Shown piece after piece: positions 23,075-31,140 of a stretch of DNA of 64,000 nucleotides. Numbering within the stretch: position 1 is the stretch's first letter; every line of letters starts with the position of its first letter. This stretch comes from UMGS1532 sp045542355 (lineage in GTDB: Bacteria > Bacillota > Clostridia > Oscillospirales > Acutalibacteraceae): NCBI GenBank assembly GCA_045542355.1, contig JAZQKX010000031.1, forward strand, positions 1-64,000, given 5' to 3'. The notes under the pieces were generated by a model, which saw only the letters and a list, made by a program, of their open reading frames with translations, did not search any database and was not told the DNA's origin. The position numbers were made by a program, and so were the translations under genes.

Positions 23075-24541
23075 ATGGCTCTTGGAATAAGCGAGGCTGA
23101 TATCGCCAAAATCGTGCAGAATGTCATCGCCGCCATGCCTGAAAAGGCAAAGCCTACTGTCACCCCCGAAAAGGGCAACTGGGACTCCACTCAGTACGAA
23201 GGCCGTAAGCTTATCGGTATCTACAGCGACATGAACGAAGCGATAATAGCCGCAAGTGCTGGTTATAAAGCCGTCCGCGAAATGACGGTTGAACAGCGCG
23301 AGTGCATTATATCCCATATACGCCGCCTCACCCTTGAGGAAGCTCCTATAATGGCTAAAATAGGCGTTGCCGAGACAGGCATGGGCAGGGTAGACCACAA
23401 AACTGCAAAGCATCAGCTTGTGGCAAATAAAACCCCTGGCACAGAGGATGTAATTTCAAATGCCAAAACTGGCGATAACGGTTTAACCCTTATAGAAATG
23501 GCACCCTTTGGTGTAGTTGGCGCTATCACCCCCAGCACCAACCCAAGTGAAACAGTTATTTGTAATAGTATAGGTATGATTGCCGCAGGCAACGGTGTTG
23601 TCTTCAACCCCCACCCCAACGCAATCGCAACCTCTAACTATGCCGTAGACCTTGTAAACCGCGCAAGTCGTCTGGGTGGCGGCCCCGACGTGCTGGTTTG
23701 CTCAATGGTTAAGCCCACCCTCGACACAGCAAAAATTATGCAGACCCATCCCCTTATCAGACTTCTGGTTTGTACAGGCGGACCTGGTGTTGTAAAGGCT
23801 GTGCTTTCAAGCGGTAAAAAAGCAATCGGCGCAGGTGCAGGTAACCCCCCTGTAATTGTTGACGACACCGCCGACATCAAAAAAGCAGGTAAGGATATTA
23901 TAGACGGCTGTACCTTCGATAATAATCTGCCTTGTATCGCTGAAAAAGAGGTCTTCGCTTTCTCTAACATCGCTGACCAGCTGATTGGCGAAATGATAAA
24001 GAACGGCGCATACAAAATCAACCCTCAGCAAGCGGCAGAGCTTTCCAAGGTAGTGCTTGAAGAAAAGCAGACTAAGGACGGAAAAACCGTTAAAACAGTC
24101 AGCCGTTTCTGTGTTGGCAGAGATGCCCACGTGTTGCTTTCTAAAATCGGAATTAATGTTGGTCCTGAAGTGCGTTGCATAATCTGTGAAACCGACTTTA
24201 ACCACGACTTTGTTCAGCACGAGCTCATGATGCCCATTCTCCCAATCGTGAGAGTAAGCAATATCGACGAAGCCATCGACTTAGCCGTTAAGGCTGAGCA
24301 CGGCAACCGTCACACCGCCCATATGCACTCTAAGAACATCGACAATCTTTCCAGATTTGCAAGGGCAGTAGAAACCACAATATTTGTTAAAAATGCACCG
24401 TCATACGCAGGTATAGGTTTCGGCGGAGAGGGTCACACCACCTTCACTATCGCGGGACCTACAGGTGAGGGTATTACTTCGGCTCGAAGCTTTACCCGTC
24501 AACGCCGCTGTGTTATGGCAGACAGTTTTAGAATAATATAA
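23075..24541 (+). CDS. CoA-acylating propionaldehyde dehydrogenase with N-terminal encapsulation peptide
   Basis: 488 residues. Residues 4-20 (GISEADIAKIVQNVIAAM) form an amphipathic targeting helix followed by a Lys/Pro linker. The core is PduP/EutE-like: AITPSTNPSETV, GGPGVVKAVL, the nucleophile Cys287 in NNLPCIAEKEV, and a C-terminal GGEGHTTFTIAGP segment. It converts propionaldehyde, NAD+ and CoA to propionyl-CoA inside the shell, recycling cofactors with the alcohol dehydrogenase and PduL. Confidence 0.94.
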   Translation: MALGISEADIAKIVQNVIAAMPEKAKPTVTPEKGNWDSTQYEGRKLIGIYSDMNEAIIAASAGYKAVREMTVEQRECIISHIRRLTLEEAPIMAKIGVAETGMGRVDHKTAKHQLVANKTPGTEDVISNAKTGDNGLTLIEMAPFGVVGAITPSTNPSETVICNSIGMIAAGNGVVFNPHPNAIATSNYAVDLVNRASRLGGGPDVLVCSMVKPTLDTAKIMQTHPLIRLLVCTGGPGVVKAVLSSGKKAIGAGAGNPPVIVDDTADIKKAGKDIIDGCTFDNNLPCIAEKEVFAFSNIADQLIGEMIKNGAYKINPQQAAELSKVVLEEKQTKDGKTVKTVSRFCVGRDAHVLLSKIGINVGPEVRCIICETDFNHDFVQHELMMPILPIVRVSNIDEAIDLAVKAEHGNRHTAHMHSKNIDNLSRFARAVETTIFVKNAPSYAGIGFGGEGHTTFTIAGPTGEGITSARSFTRQRRCVMADSFRII

Positions 24542-24555
24542 AGGAGATATGTGAA

Positions 24556-25767
24556 ATGGATTTAAGTTCATCTCAGGTAGAAAACATCGTTCGTCAGGTT
24601 CTTTCCGAAATGAGCGGCAGCTCCTCCGCCCCCTCCGCTTCGGCAGGAGTTCCCTCCACCGCTAAGGTTGCAACTCTTGTTGAGCCTCGCAACATCGTGG
24701 TTAAGGAATACCCCATGCCTAAGGTTGGAGACAACGATATTCTCGTTAAGATTGAGGGCTGTGGCGTTTGCGGTACCGACGTTCACGAATGGAAGGGTGA
24801 CCCCTTCGGCATCTGCCCCGTAACCCTCGGTCACGAAGGCACAGGTGAGGTAGTTGCCCTCGGTAAGAATATCAAATGCGACACCGCAGGCAAACCTATA
24901 AAGGTTGGCGATAAGCTGGTTACCTCGGTTATCAGCTGTGGCGAATGTAACATTTGCCGTCTGCATCCCGCAAACACTAACCTCTGTGACGGTCAGGGCG
25001 TTTTCGGACTTATCAAAGATAGCGAGGAAAACCACCTTACAGGTTGGTTTGGAACCCACCTTTTAATTACAGGTAAGGGTGCTACATATTTCGTAGTTAA
25101 TGAATTAAACCTTAAAGAGCGTATGCTTTTGGAACTTGCCGCTGTTTGTGTTCACGCATTAAAGCAGGGTAACAAAACAGGCCTCATTAATTTCGGCTCA
25201 ACAGTTCTTCTTCAGGGCTGCGGTCCTGTAGGACTTATGATGTTGGCAGTTCTCCGCGCCGCAGGTGTTAACCACATCATTGCGGTGGACGGTTCTGAAA
25301 AACGCCTCGAAATGGCTAAAAAGTTAGGCGCTAAGACCATCATCAACTTTAAGGATTCTAATGCCGACACAATTGAAAAGCGTATAGCTATTGTTAAGGG
25401 CGTTACCGACGGTTGCGGTGTAGACTTCGCTTATCAGTGTACAGGCGCTCCCGCAGCGGCAGCTGATATCTACGGATTCATTCGCCGTGGCGGCGGACTT
25501 TGCGAAATGGGCTTCTTTGTTAACAACGGTGAATACTCCGTTAATCCCCACTTTGCAATGTGTAACAAGGAAATCCACATTGTTGGTTCTTGGGACTACA
25601 GCGCAGACGACTATCCCACAACCGTTGCCTTCTTAAAACAGGCAAGAGAAATGAAGATTCCGATTGAGGAGCTCATTACTCATTCTTTCCCCCTTGATCA
25701 GCTTAACGAGGCAATGGAAGTGAATATTGCTCAAAAGGGCATCAAGGTCTGCTACGTGGCAGATTAA
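24556..25767 (+). CDS. Zinc alcohol dehydrogenase with N-terminal encapsulation peptide
   Basis: 403 residues. Residues 1-19 (MDLSSSQVENIVRQVLSEM) form a targeting helix, followed by a Ser/Ala/Pro linker. The MDR fold is clear: catalytic zinc region CGVCGTDVHEW and GHEGTGEVV, structural-zinc Cys set CGECNICRLHPANTNLC and nucleotide-binding GCGPVGLMM. It would reduce propionaldehyde to propanol, or lactaldehyde to 1,2-propanediol, regenerating NAD+ in the lumen. Only one alcohol dehydrogenase is present in the locus, so either it does both jobs or lactaldehyde reductase lies elsewhere. Confidence 0.93.
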   Translation: MDLSSSQVENIVRQVLSEMSGSSSAPSASAGVPSTAKVATLVEPRNIVVKEYPMPKVGDNDILVKIEGCGVCGTDVHEWKGDPFGICPVTLGHEGTGEVVALGKNIKCDTAGKPIKVGDKLVTSVISCGECNICRLHPANTNLCDGQGVFGLIKDSEENHLTGWFGTHLLITGKGATYFVVNELNLKERMLLELAAVCVHALKQGNKTGLINFGSTVLLQGCGPVGLMMLAVLRAAGVNHIIAVDGSEKRLEMAKKLGAKTIINFKDSNADTIEKRIAIVKGVTDGCGVDFAYQCTGAPAAAADIYGFIRRGGGLCEMGFFVNNGEYSVNPHFAMCNKEIHIVGSWDYSADDYPTTVAFLKQAREMKIPIEELITHSFPLDQLNEAMEVNIAQKGIKVCYVAD

Positions 25768-25785
25768 AGCACGAGGTGTAGAACA

Positions 25786-26106
25786 ATGGATGCACTGGGA
25801 ATGCTTGAGGTGTTTGGTTTTACCACCGCAATTGTAGCGGCAGACGCAATAGCAAAAGCGGGCGAGGTTGAAATCTTGGCTTTAGACCGAAACAAACCCG
25901 CTAACGGTGATGCTGCAATAGTACCTCTGCTTATGACCGTTAAGTTTGCAGGCAGTGTAGCAGCGGTTGAAGCAGGACTTGAGGCAGGTATCAAGGTAGC
26001 CAAAGACCGTGACTTGTATGTCACATCGAAAATAATTAGCCGTGTGGCTCCTGGTACGGAGTATATGGCAAATCTCAATGCTTTAGGCAGAGACAAATTA
26101 AGATAA
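25786..26106 (+). CDS. BMC-H shell protein with unusual pore loop
   Basis: 106 residues with the BMC start MDALGMLEVFGFTTAIVAAD. Where other BMC-H proteins of the locus have a short KIGSG pore loop, this one has a longer, less polar stretch (DRNKPANGDAAIVPLLMTV). It has a normal second half with VKFAGSVAAVEAGLEAG. First shell gene of the cluster, 18 bp after the alcohol dehydrogenase. The altered loop implies a different pore or a closed one. Confidence 0.88.
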   Translation: MDALGMLEVFGFTTAIVAADAIAKAGEVEILALDRNKPANGDAAIVPLLMTVKFAGSVAAVEAGLEAGIKVAKDRDLYVTSKIISRVAPGTEYMANLNALGRDKLR

Positions 26107-26170
26107 GTTTTTAATAAGTTTAGTAAAACTTACAAATAAAAAAGAAAATTATTAAAAGGAGTTTTTAAAA

Positions 26171-26446
26171 ATGATGGAAGCATTAGGTATGGTAGAAACC
26201 AGGGGTTTAGTAGCAGCAATTGAGGCATCCGATGCCATGGTTAAGGCAGCTAACGTAGTTCTCGTTGGCTCCGAGAAAATCGGTAGCGGACTCGTAAGCA
26301 TTATGGTACGCGGTGATGTTGGCGCAGTTAAGGCAGCAGTTGAAGCCGGTGGCGCAGCAGCATCTTCACTTGGCGAGGTTGTAGCAACTCACGTTATTCC
26401 CCGTCCTCACGCTGATGTTGAGAAGCTTCTTCCTAAGCTGGACTAA
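26171..26446 (+). CDS. BMC-H shell protein, copy 1 of the KIGSG group
   Basis: 91 residues, PduA/EutM-like, with the EALGMVETRGLVAAIEASD start and the KIGSG pore motif. Two adjacent ATG codons (26171 and 26174) may both serve as start. It is almost identical to the core of the gene at 26789 and to that at 27238. It forms hexameric tiles of the shell facets; the pore suits small polar metabolites. Confidence 0.95.
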   Translation: MMEALGMVETRGLVAAIEASDAMVKAANVVLVGSEKIGSGLVSIMVRGDVGAVKAAVEAGGAAASSLGEVVATHVIPRPHADVEKLLPKLD

Positions 26447-26486
26447 TAAACCGATATAGCAAATTCCAAGAAATGAGGCGAACAAC

Positions 26487-26771
26487 ATGGAAAAAGCAAT
26501 AGGTCTGCTTGAAGTGCAGGCAATGGTTGCGGCAATAGCAGGTCTTGACGCTATGTGCAAGGCCGCCCAGGTTCGGCTTATACACGTTGAAAAGAGGCTT
26601 GGAGGCAGATTGGTAACATTGGTTATCGACGGAACAGTTTCCGATGTAACCGCTGCTGTAGAGGCAGGCAGAATTGCCGCCGCTAAAGTGGGTAATGTTA
26701 AGCTGTGCGAGGTTATCGCACGTCCCCATCCGCAGATTACTAAGCATCTTTACACAGATAAGTTAGATTAG
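26487..26771 (+). CDS. BMC-H shell protein with RLGGR-type pore loop
   Basis: 94 residues beginning MEKAIGLLEVQAMVAAIAGL. The pore loop reads KRLGGRLVTLV rather than KIGSG, and the core has diverged from its neighbours. The end (HPQITKHLYTDKLD) is normal for BMC-H. It lies between two near-identical KIGSG genes, so it is not a member of that recent duplication. A distinct pore chemistry (more basic) is likely. Confidence 0.93.
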   Translation: MEKAIGLLEVQAMVAAIAGLDAMCKAAQVRLIHVEKRLGGRLVTLVIDGTVSDVTAAVEAGRIAAAKVGNVKLCEVIARPHPQITKHLYTDKLD

Positions 26772-26788
26772 AAAAGGAGAGGTTATTT

Positions 26789-27196
26789 ATGGCAACCACT
26801 AAGAAAACCTCAACCACAAAAAAGGCAACTACCCCTGCTGCGGCTAAGCCCGTAGAGGTAAAAAAAGAGCAGGTAGCGGCACCCGCACCTGCAAAAACAA
26901 CCGTAAAGGAGAAAAAGGTTATGATGGAAGCATTAGGTATGGTAGAAACAAGAGGTCTCGTTGCAGCAATCGAAGCATCAGATGCTATGGTAAAAGCAGC
27001 AAACGTAGTTCTCGTTGGCTCCGAGAAAATCGGTAGCGGACTCGTAAGTGTTATGGTTCGCGGCGATGTTGGTGCAGTTAAGGCAGCTGTTGAAGCTGGT
27101 GGCGCAGCAGCATCAGCTCTTGGCGAAGTTGTAGCTACTCACGTTATTCCCCGTCCTCATGGCGATGTTGAGAAGCTTCTTCCCACATTAAAATAA
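26789..27196 (+). CDS. BMC-H shell protein with 44-residue Lys/Ala/Pro-rich N-terminal tail
   Basis: 135 residues. Residues 1-44 are low-complexity and basic (MATTKKTSTTKKATTPAAAK then PVEVKKEQ and APAPAK), likely disordered. Residues 45-135 are a KIGSG BMC-H core almost identical to copy 1. The tail would project from the hexamer and might bind enzymes, RNA or the cytoplasmic side of the shell. The core has its own ATG (26921) behind an internal AAAGGAG, so a tail-less protein could be made from the same mRNA. Confidence 0.93.
   Translation: MATTKKTSTTKKATTPAAAKPVEVKKEQVAAPAPAKTTVKEKKVMMEALGMVETRGLVAAIEASDAMVKAANVVLVGSEKIGSGLVSVMVRGDVGAVKAAVEAGGAAASALGEVVATHVIPRPHGDVEKLLPTLK
26905..26923 (+). 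promoter_or_regulatory. Internal ribosome binding site and start inside the tailed shell gene
   Basis: AAAGGAG at 26905-26911 lies 9 bp before ATG 26921, in frame, and the resulting protein would begin MMEALGMVE exactly as copy 1 does. The site is encoded by the Lys-Glu-Lys codons at the end of the tail. Dual translation would give tailed and tail-less subunits. Confidence 0.55.
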
Positions 27197-27237
27197 GTTT
27201 ATTAAAAATTTAAAATTCTAACAGGAGGTATATTTCA

Positions 27238-27510
27238 ATGGAAGCTTTAGGTATGGTTGAAACCCGTGGTCTTGTTGCAGCAATCGAAGCATCAGATGCT
27301 ATGGTAAAAGCAGCAAACGTAGTTCTCATCGGTTCCGAAAAGATCGGTAGCGGCCTCGTAAGCGTTATGGTTCGTGGCGATGTTGGCGCAGTTAAATCTG
27401 CAGTTGAAGCCGGCGGCGCAGCAGCATCTGCTCTTGGCGAAGTTGTAGCTACCCATGTAATTCCCCGTCCTCACGCGGATGTTGAAAAGCTCTTACCTAC
27501 ATTAAAGTAA
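27238..27510 (+). CDS. BMC-H shell protein, copy 3 of the KIGSG group
   Basis: 90 residues, start ATG 27238 behind AGGAGGT. Same core as at 26171 and 26924 with a handful of changes (for example Ile for Val in VVLIGSEK). Nucleotide identity to the other copies is high in long blocks, which points to recent duplication or gene conversion. Likely the major facet protein together with its sisters. Confidence 0.95.
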   Translation: MEALGMVETRGLVAAIEASDAMVKAANVVLIGSEKIGSGLVSVMVRGDVGAVKSAVEAGGAAASALGEVVATHVIPRPHADVEKLLPTLK

Positions 27511-27545
27511 GCATAGGCTTTTCGTAAAAGAAATTTAGCTTTTTA

Positions 27546-27572
27546 CCCTGCGCCGTGATTCACGGCGCAGGG
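27546..27572 (+). promoter_or_regulatory. Strong intercistronic stem-loop without a T tract
   Basis: CCCTGCGCCGTG (27546-27557), loop ATT, CACGGCGCAGGG (27561-27572): 12 perfect, mostly G-C pairs. No T run follows, so it is not a classic terminator. It sits after the shell genes in a 158-bp gap before PduL. It could stabilise or process the mRNA, or cause partial termination. Confidence 0.7.
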
Positions 27573-27668
27573 GCAAGTCCCTTAAATTCGAAAAATATAC
27601 AGCAAACCCGTAACTTTGTAAATTAGGCTAAATTCAAGCCATTATATAAAACAGGAGATGTAAATACA

Positions 27669-28316
27669 ATGAATATCGCTCCGGAATTAATAGAAAAAAT
27701 TGTTCGCGAGGTTGTGGCAAACAGTGCTGTAATCACTTCTTCGGCAGATACCGCGCCCATTGGCATTTCAAATCGTCATATCCATTTAAGTAAAGCCGAC
27801 GTTGAAACACTGTTCGGCAAAGGCTATGAGCTAACAAAGTTAAAGGATTTATCCCAGCCTGGGCAGTTTGCCTGCAAGGAAACACTCACCATTGTAGGTC
27901 CCTCTATGCGTCCTATCGAGGGTGTGAGAGTATTAGGTCCTGAAAGAAGCGCAACTCAGGTGGAGATTTCCCGTACAGATTCCTTTACCTTAAAGGTAAA
28001 GCCTCCAGTTCGTGAGTCAGGTAAAATAGCAGGGTCCGCTCCTGTAACCATAATCGGTCCTAAGGGTGTTGTGGAGATAAAAGAGGGTTGCATTATCGCC
28101 AACCGTCATATCCACATGAGCCTTAGTGATGGCGCAAAATTCGGAGTTAAGGATTGCGACTATGTAACTGTAGAATTAAACGGTGAGCGTCGCACAACCT
28201 TCCATGATGTTCAGATTCGTGTTCATAAGGATTTCCGTTTGGAAATGCATATAGATACCGACGATGCCAATGCCGCTGGTGTAAAGAACGGCGACATGGT
28301 AAAAATCATTAAATAA
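27669..28316 (+). CDS. PduL-type phosphate propanoyltransferase with encapsulation peptide
   Basis: 215 residues. An amphipathic N-terminal helix (NIAPELIEKIVREVVANSA) targets it to the lumen. Two PTAC half-domains follow, each with the zinc-ligand pattern: SNRHIHLSKAD (about 36) and ANRHIHMSLSDG (about 144). It turns propionyl-CoA and phosphate to propionyl-phosphate and free CoA, supplying the kinase encoded at the head of the operon and recycling CoA for the aldehyde dehydrogenase. Confidence 0.95.
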   Translation: MNIAPELIEKIVREVVANSAVITSSADTAPIGISNRHIHLSKADVETLFGKGYELTKLKDLSQPGQFACKETLTIVGPSMRPIEGVRVLGPERSATQVEISRTDSFTLKVKPPVRESGKIAGSAPVTIIGPKGVVEIKEGCIIANRHIHMSLSDGAKFGVKDCDYVTVELNGERRTTFHDVQIRVHKDFRLEMHIDTDDANAAGVKNGDMVKIIK

Positions 28317-28331
28317 CAAGGAGTAATCACT

Positions 28332-28583
28332 ATGTTAATGGGAAAAGTAATCGGCAACATCGTTTCCACTCGTAAGCACGAGGGAATCGTAGGTTCGAAG
28401 ATTCTTGAAATCAAGATTATCGAAAACGGAGCCGAAACCGATAAGTACATAATTGCAGTAGACCACGGTATAGGTGCGGGTATCGGTGAGAGAGTTCTTG
28501 TAACTCTCGGCAGTGGCGCACGTCTGGCTCTGCAGAACACAACCACTCCCGTTGATGCGGTGGTTGTAGGTATTGTTGACTAA
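28332..28583 (+). CDS. BMC-P vertex protein (EutN/CcmL family)
   Basis: 83 residues, pentamer-forming vertex subunit: GKVIGNIVSTRKHEGIVGSK start and the VDHGIGAGIGERVLVTLGS segment. It is the only BMC-P in the locus, enough to close an icosahedral shell. AAGGAG lies just upstream. Confidence 0.94.
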   Translation: MLMGKVIGNIVSTRKHEGIVGSKILEIKIIENGAETDKYIIAVDHGIGAGIGERVLVTLGSGARLALQNTTTPVDAVVVGIVD

Positions 28584-28618
28584 TTTATTGTAATTTTTTA
28601 AAAGAAGGAGGCATTACT

Positions 28619-29947
28619 ATGACATTGACAGAGCTGAAGAAAGTAATTTCAGAAGCAGGTGTAGTCGGTGCAGGTGGTGCAGGTTTCCCATCCTCCTTTA
28701 AATACACCGAGGATGCGGATACCCTTGTTATAAACGCGGCGGAATGCGAACCGCTTTTATATACTGATTTCTACATATTGAAAAGGGAAATGGCTAAGGT
28801 GGTTGGCGCCGCCGAGGTTATTATGGACGCTTGTGGCATGACCCGTGGCTACCTTTCTTTAAAGGAGCACACAGCCCATCGTTTAGGGCTGGAAGACGGT
28901 CAGAAATTAAGCGAAAAGCTTTTTGTAAAACAGCTTCCCAATGTTTACCCAATGGGTGACGAAATCGTGATGATTTACGAAACCATCGGTAAGGTTATCA
29001 CCCCTGGCTCTTTGCCTATCACGGCAGGTGTTGTGGTAAACAATGTAGAGACTCTTTATAATGTTTATAATGCAGTATACGGTGGCGCAGCAGTAACCGA
29101 AAAATGGCTTACTGTAGGCGGTGATGTGAAGAAGCCATGTGTGTTAAAGACATATATCGGCACTCCGGTTAGTGAGCTTTTGGAGAAGTTGGGCGTTGAG
29201 GTTCCCGAATCCCATGTGCTTATCGACGGTGGTCCTGCAATGGGCAATATCATAAATTCCAGCACCGCTGTTATCACCAAAACAACAAAATCTTTGTTGG
29301 TGTTACCCAAGACAATTCCTGCAGTTGCTACAAAGCTTGTAAATAATGAATTAGGTCTTAAACGCGCAGCATCAGCTTGTTGCTCTTGCTCAAGATGTAC
29401 CGACCTATGCCCTCGTCATCTTCTGGGATATCCTTTGGAGCCACATAAGATTATCCGAGCCGCAACAGCAGGGGATATCGACCCTGAACTTTACAGTAAT
29501 GCTCAGCTTTGCTGTGCTTGTGGAGTTTGTGAAATAGTTGCTTGTTGCCATGAACTTAGTCCCAAGCGAATCTACGCTCAGATTAAGGGCTTAATGGCTC
29601 AGAAGAGAATTAGATATACCCACAAGGGCGGGGAGGTTAAACCTAATATGGAAAGAGCCTATCGTATGCTCCCCTCGGACCGCTTCATGCAGTTGCTTGG
29701 TGTTGCAAAATACGATAAAGGAATCCCCGAATTCCTCAAGGATTTCGATTTTATGCCCAGCCGCATAGTTTTAGGATTAAAACAGCATGTAGGAGCACCT
29801 GCAGCTGTTAATGTAAAAGCGGGAGATTTTGTCTGTGCTTCAGACATTGTCGGTGCCGCAGCCGAGGGTATTTCGGCAAATATTCATTCATCTATCGACG
29901 GAAAGATAATTTCCGCTGATAATACTCAAGTAGTAATCGGTTGTTAG
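28619..29947 (+). CDS. PduS-like flavin/iron-sulfur oxidoreductase (RnfC family)
   Basis: 442 residues. The N-terminal half is RnfC/NuoF-like with the flavin/NADH loop GVVGAGGAGFPSSFKY and NAAECEPLLYTD. Two ferredoxin-type Cys sets follow (CCSCSRCTDLCP at about 259 and CCACGVCEIVACC at about 299), and a SLBB-like C-terminus. PduS reduces cobalamin in B12 loci; here it more likely moves electrons across the shell with the PduT-like protein encoded next, for example to the activase. Confidence 0.9.
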   Translation: MTLTELKKVISEAGVVGAGGAGFPSSFKYTEDADTLVINAAECEPLLYTDFYILKREMAKVVGAAEVIMDACGMTRGYLSLKEHTAHRLGLEDGQKLSEKLFVKQLPNVYPMGDEIVMIYETIGKVITPGSLPITAGVVVNNVETLYNVYNAVYGGAAVTEKWLTVGGDVKKPCVLKTYIGTPVSELLEKLGVEVPESHVLIDGGPAMGNIINSSTAVITKTTKSLLVLPKTIPAVATKLVNNELGLKRAASACCSCSRCTDLCPRHLLGYPLEPHKIIRAATAGDIDPELYSNAQLCCACGVCEIVACCHELSPKRIYAQIKGLMAQKRIRYTHKGGEVKPNMERAYRMLPSDRFMQLLGVAKYDKGIPEFLKDFDFMPSRIVLGLKQHVGAPAAVNVKAGDFVCASDIVGAAAEGISANIHSSIDGKIISADNTQVVIGC

Positions 29948-29960
29948 GAGGTAAAGAAGT

Positions 29961-30506
29961 ATGATATATTCAGTAGGAGTTGTAGAACTCAAAAGCATCG
30001 CAAAGGGTGTAGAAGCATGTGACGATGCATTAAAGTCCGCAGGTATCAGACTTGTTACCGCCCATACTGCTTGTCCCGGTAAATATGAAATTGTCCTCAC
30101 TGGTGAGTTGGCAGATGTACAGACCGCTGTTGATAGAATAAAGGCTAATTATAGCAACTATGTTATCGACGGTGTTATGCTTGGCAGAATTGACGAAACC
30201 GTTGTAAATGCACTTTTAGGCACAGGCTTTTCTGAGCGCAGAGGTGCTATCGGTATTATCGAAACCTTCTCTGCCGCAAGTGCAGTCAAAGCGGCAGATA
30301 CCGCTGTTAAAACTGCCGACGTTGAGATTTATGACCTTCGTATTTCTCGCGGTCAGGGCGGTAAAGGTGTTGTAATCATCACAGGGCAGGTTAGCGACGT
30401 TACCGCTTCTGTTGAAGCAGGTGGACGCTATGCAGAGGGTCAGGGTCTTCTCCACGGAACTTCCGTTTTGGCAAATCCCCATCCCGATGTTTGGGACCAT
30501 CTGTAA
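29961..30506 (+). CDS. BMC-T shell protein, PduT-like with pore Cys38
   Basis: 181 residues, two fused BMC domains (1-90 and 95-181; the second starts GAIGIIETFSAASAVKAAD). Cys38 in TACPGKYEIV is at the exact place where PduT proteins hold a [4Fe-4S] cluster at the trimer axis. It follows the PduS-like gene by 13 bp, as expected for an electron-conducting pair. It is the last gene of the operon. Confidence 0.93.
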   Translation: MIYSVGVVELKSIAKGVEACDDALKSAGIRLVTAHTACPGKYEIVLTGELADVQTAVDRIKANYSNYVIDGVMLGRIDETVVNALLGTGFSERRGAIGIIETFSAASAVKAADTAVKTADVEIYDLRISRGQGGKGVVIITGQVSDVTASVEAGGRYAEGQGLLHGTSVLANPHPDVWDHL

Positions 30507-30599
30507 GTCATAACTTTTGCTACTGCTTAGTTAGGGCAACCCGCTCTGTGTTTAATCAGCAGAGCCCAGTTTAACTTAAACCTTTTAATAATTTTCAAA

Positions 30600-30640
30600 A
30601 CCGCCGCTGTATCATTCCGATTCCGCGGCGGTAACTTTTT
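30600..30640 (+). terminator. Terminator of the microcompartment operon
   Basis: ACCGCCGC (30600-30607) pairs with GCGGCGGT (30625-30632), then AACTTTTTATT. A weaker GCTCTG/CAGAGC stem precedes it at 30550-30565. The rest of the gap to 30690 shows nothing else. Confidence 0.8.
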
Positions 30641-30692
30641 ATTAACAATATTATATCCCATGCAATTTATTAATAATTTATTAATAAACATA

Positions 30693-30721
30693 TTGCAATA
30701 TGCCAGATAATATGATATAAT
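30693..30721 (+). promoter_or_regulatory. Promoter of the TM2-domain gene
   Basis: TTGCAA at 30693-30698, 17-bp spacer, TATAAT at 30716-30721. Confidence 0.75.
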
Positions 30722-30803
30722 ATAGTAAACAAACACAAAAATCGCGTTTGTTTTGGGTTTCAATATGTTAATTGTGACCTAATTTTGTATGGAGGTTTTT
30801 ATT

Positions 30804-31031
30804 ATGGCAGAACAGAATCAACAAGTAATTTCAGCAAAATCTAAGGGTGTAGCGGCAGTTTTGTGCTTCTTCTTAGGCGGCTTGGGTATCCACCGTTTCT
30901 ATGTTGGAAAGGTTGGCACAGGCATTCTTTGGTTACTTACCGCAGGTCTTTTTGGAATCGGCACATTGGTTGATTTCATTATGATTCTTTGTGGCTCTTT
31001 CAAAGATAAGAGCGGTGCTGTAATTAAATAG
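30804..31031 (+). CDS. TM2-domain membrane protein
   Basis: 75 residues from ATG 30804; the upstream ATG at 30789 is part of the GGAGG site. Two membrane helices (about 17-37 and 41-63) are linked by the TM2 signature GGLGIHRFYVGKVGTGI. The family is widespread and its role is not known. It stands alone between two terminators. Confidence 0.88.
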   Translation: MAEQNQQVISAKSKGVAAVLCFFLGGLGIHRFYVGKVGTGILWLLTAGLFGIGTLVDFIMILCGSFKDKSGAVIK

Positions 31032-31047
31032 GCTACATAAAGCTTAC

Positions 31048-31080
31048 AGAGTCTCAGGCTAAAACCTGAGGCTCTTTTTT
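31048..31080 (+). terminator. Rho-independent terminator after the TM2 gene
   Basis: AGAGTCTCAGG (31048-31058), loop CTAAAA, CCTGAGGCTCT (31065-31075), then a run of T to 31080. Confidence 0.9.
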
Positions 31081-31140
31081 GTTACAGAAGCCGAAATAGA
31101 TAATCGCAAAATTGAAACGAAAAAAATTAGCCAAATACTC

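Noticed and set aside
23638..24220. Long antisense frames across the aldehyde dehydrogenase and other microcompartment genes
   Set aside because: They mirror the codon bias of well-expressed genes on the opposite strand, have no start signals, and read as non-protein-like sequence.
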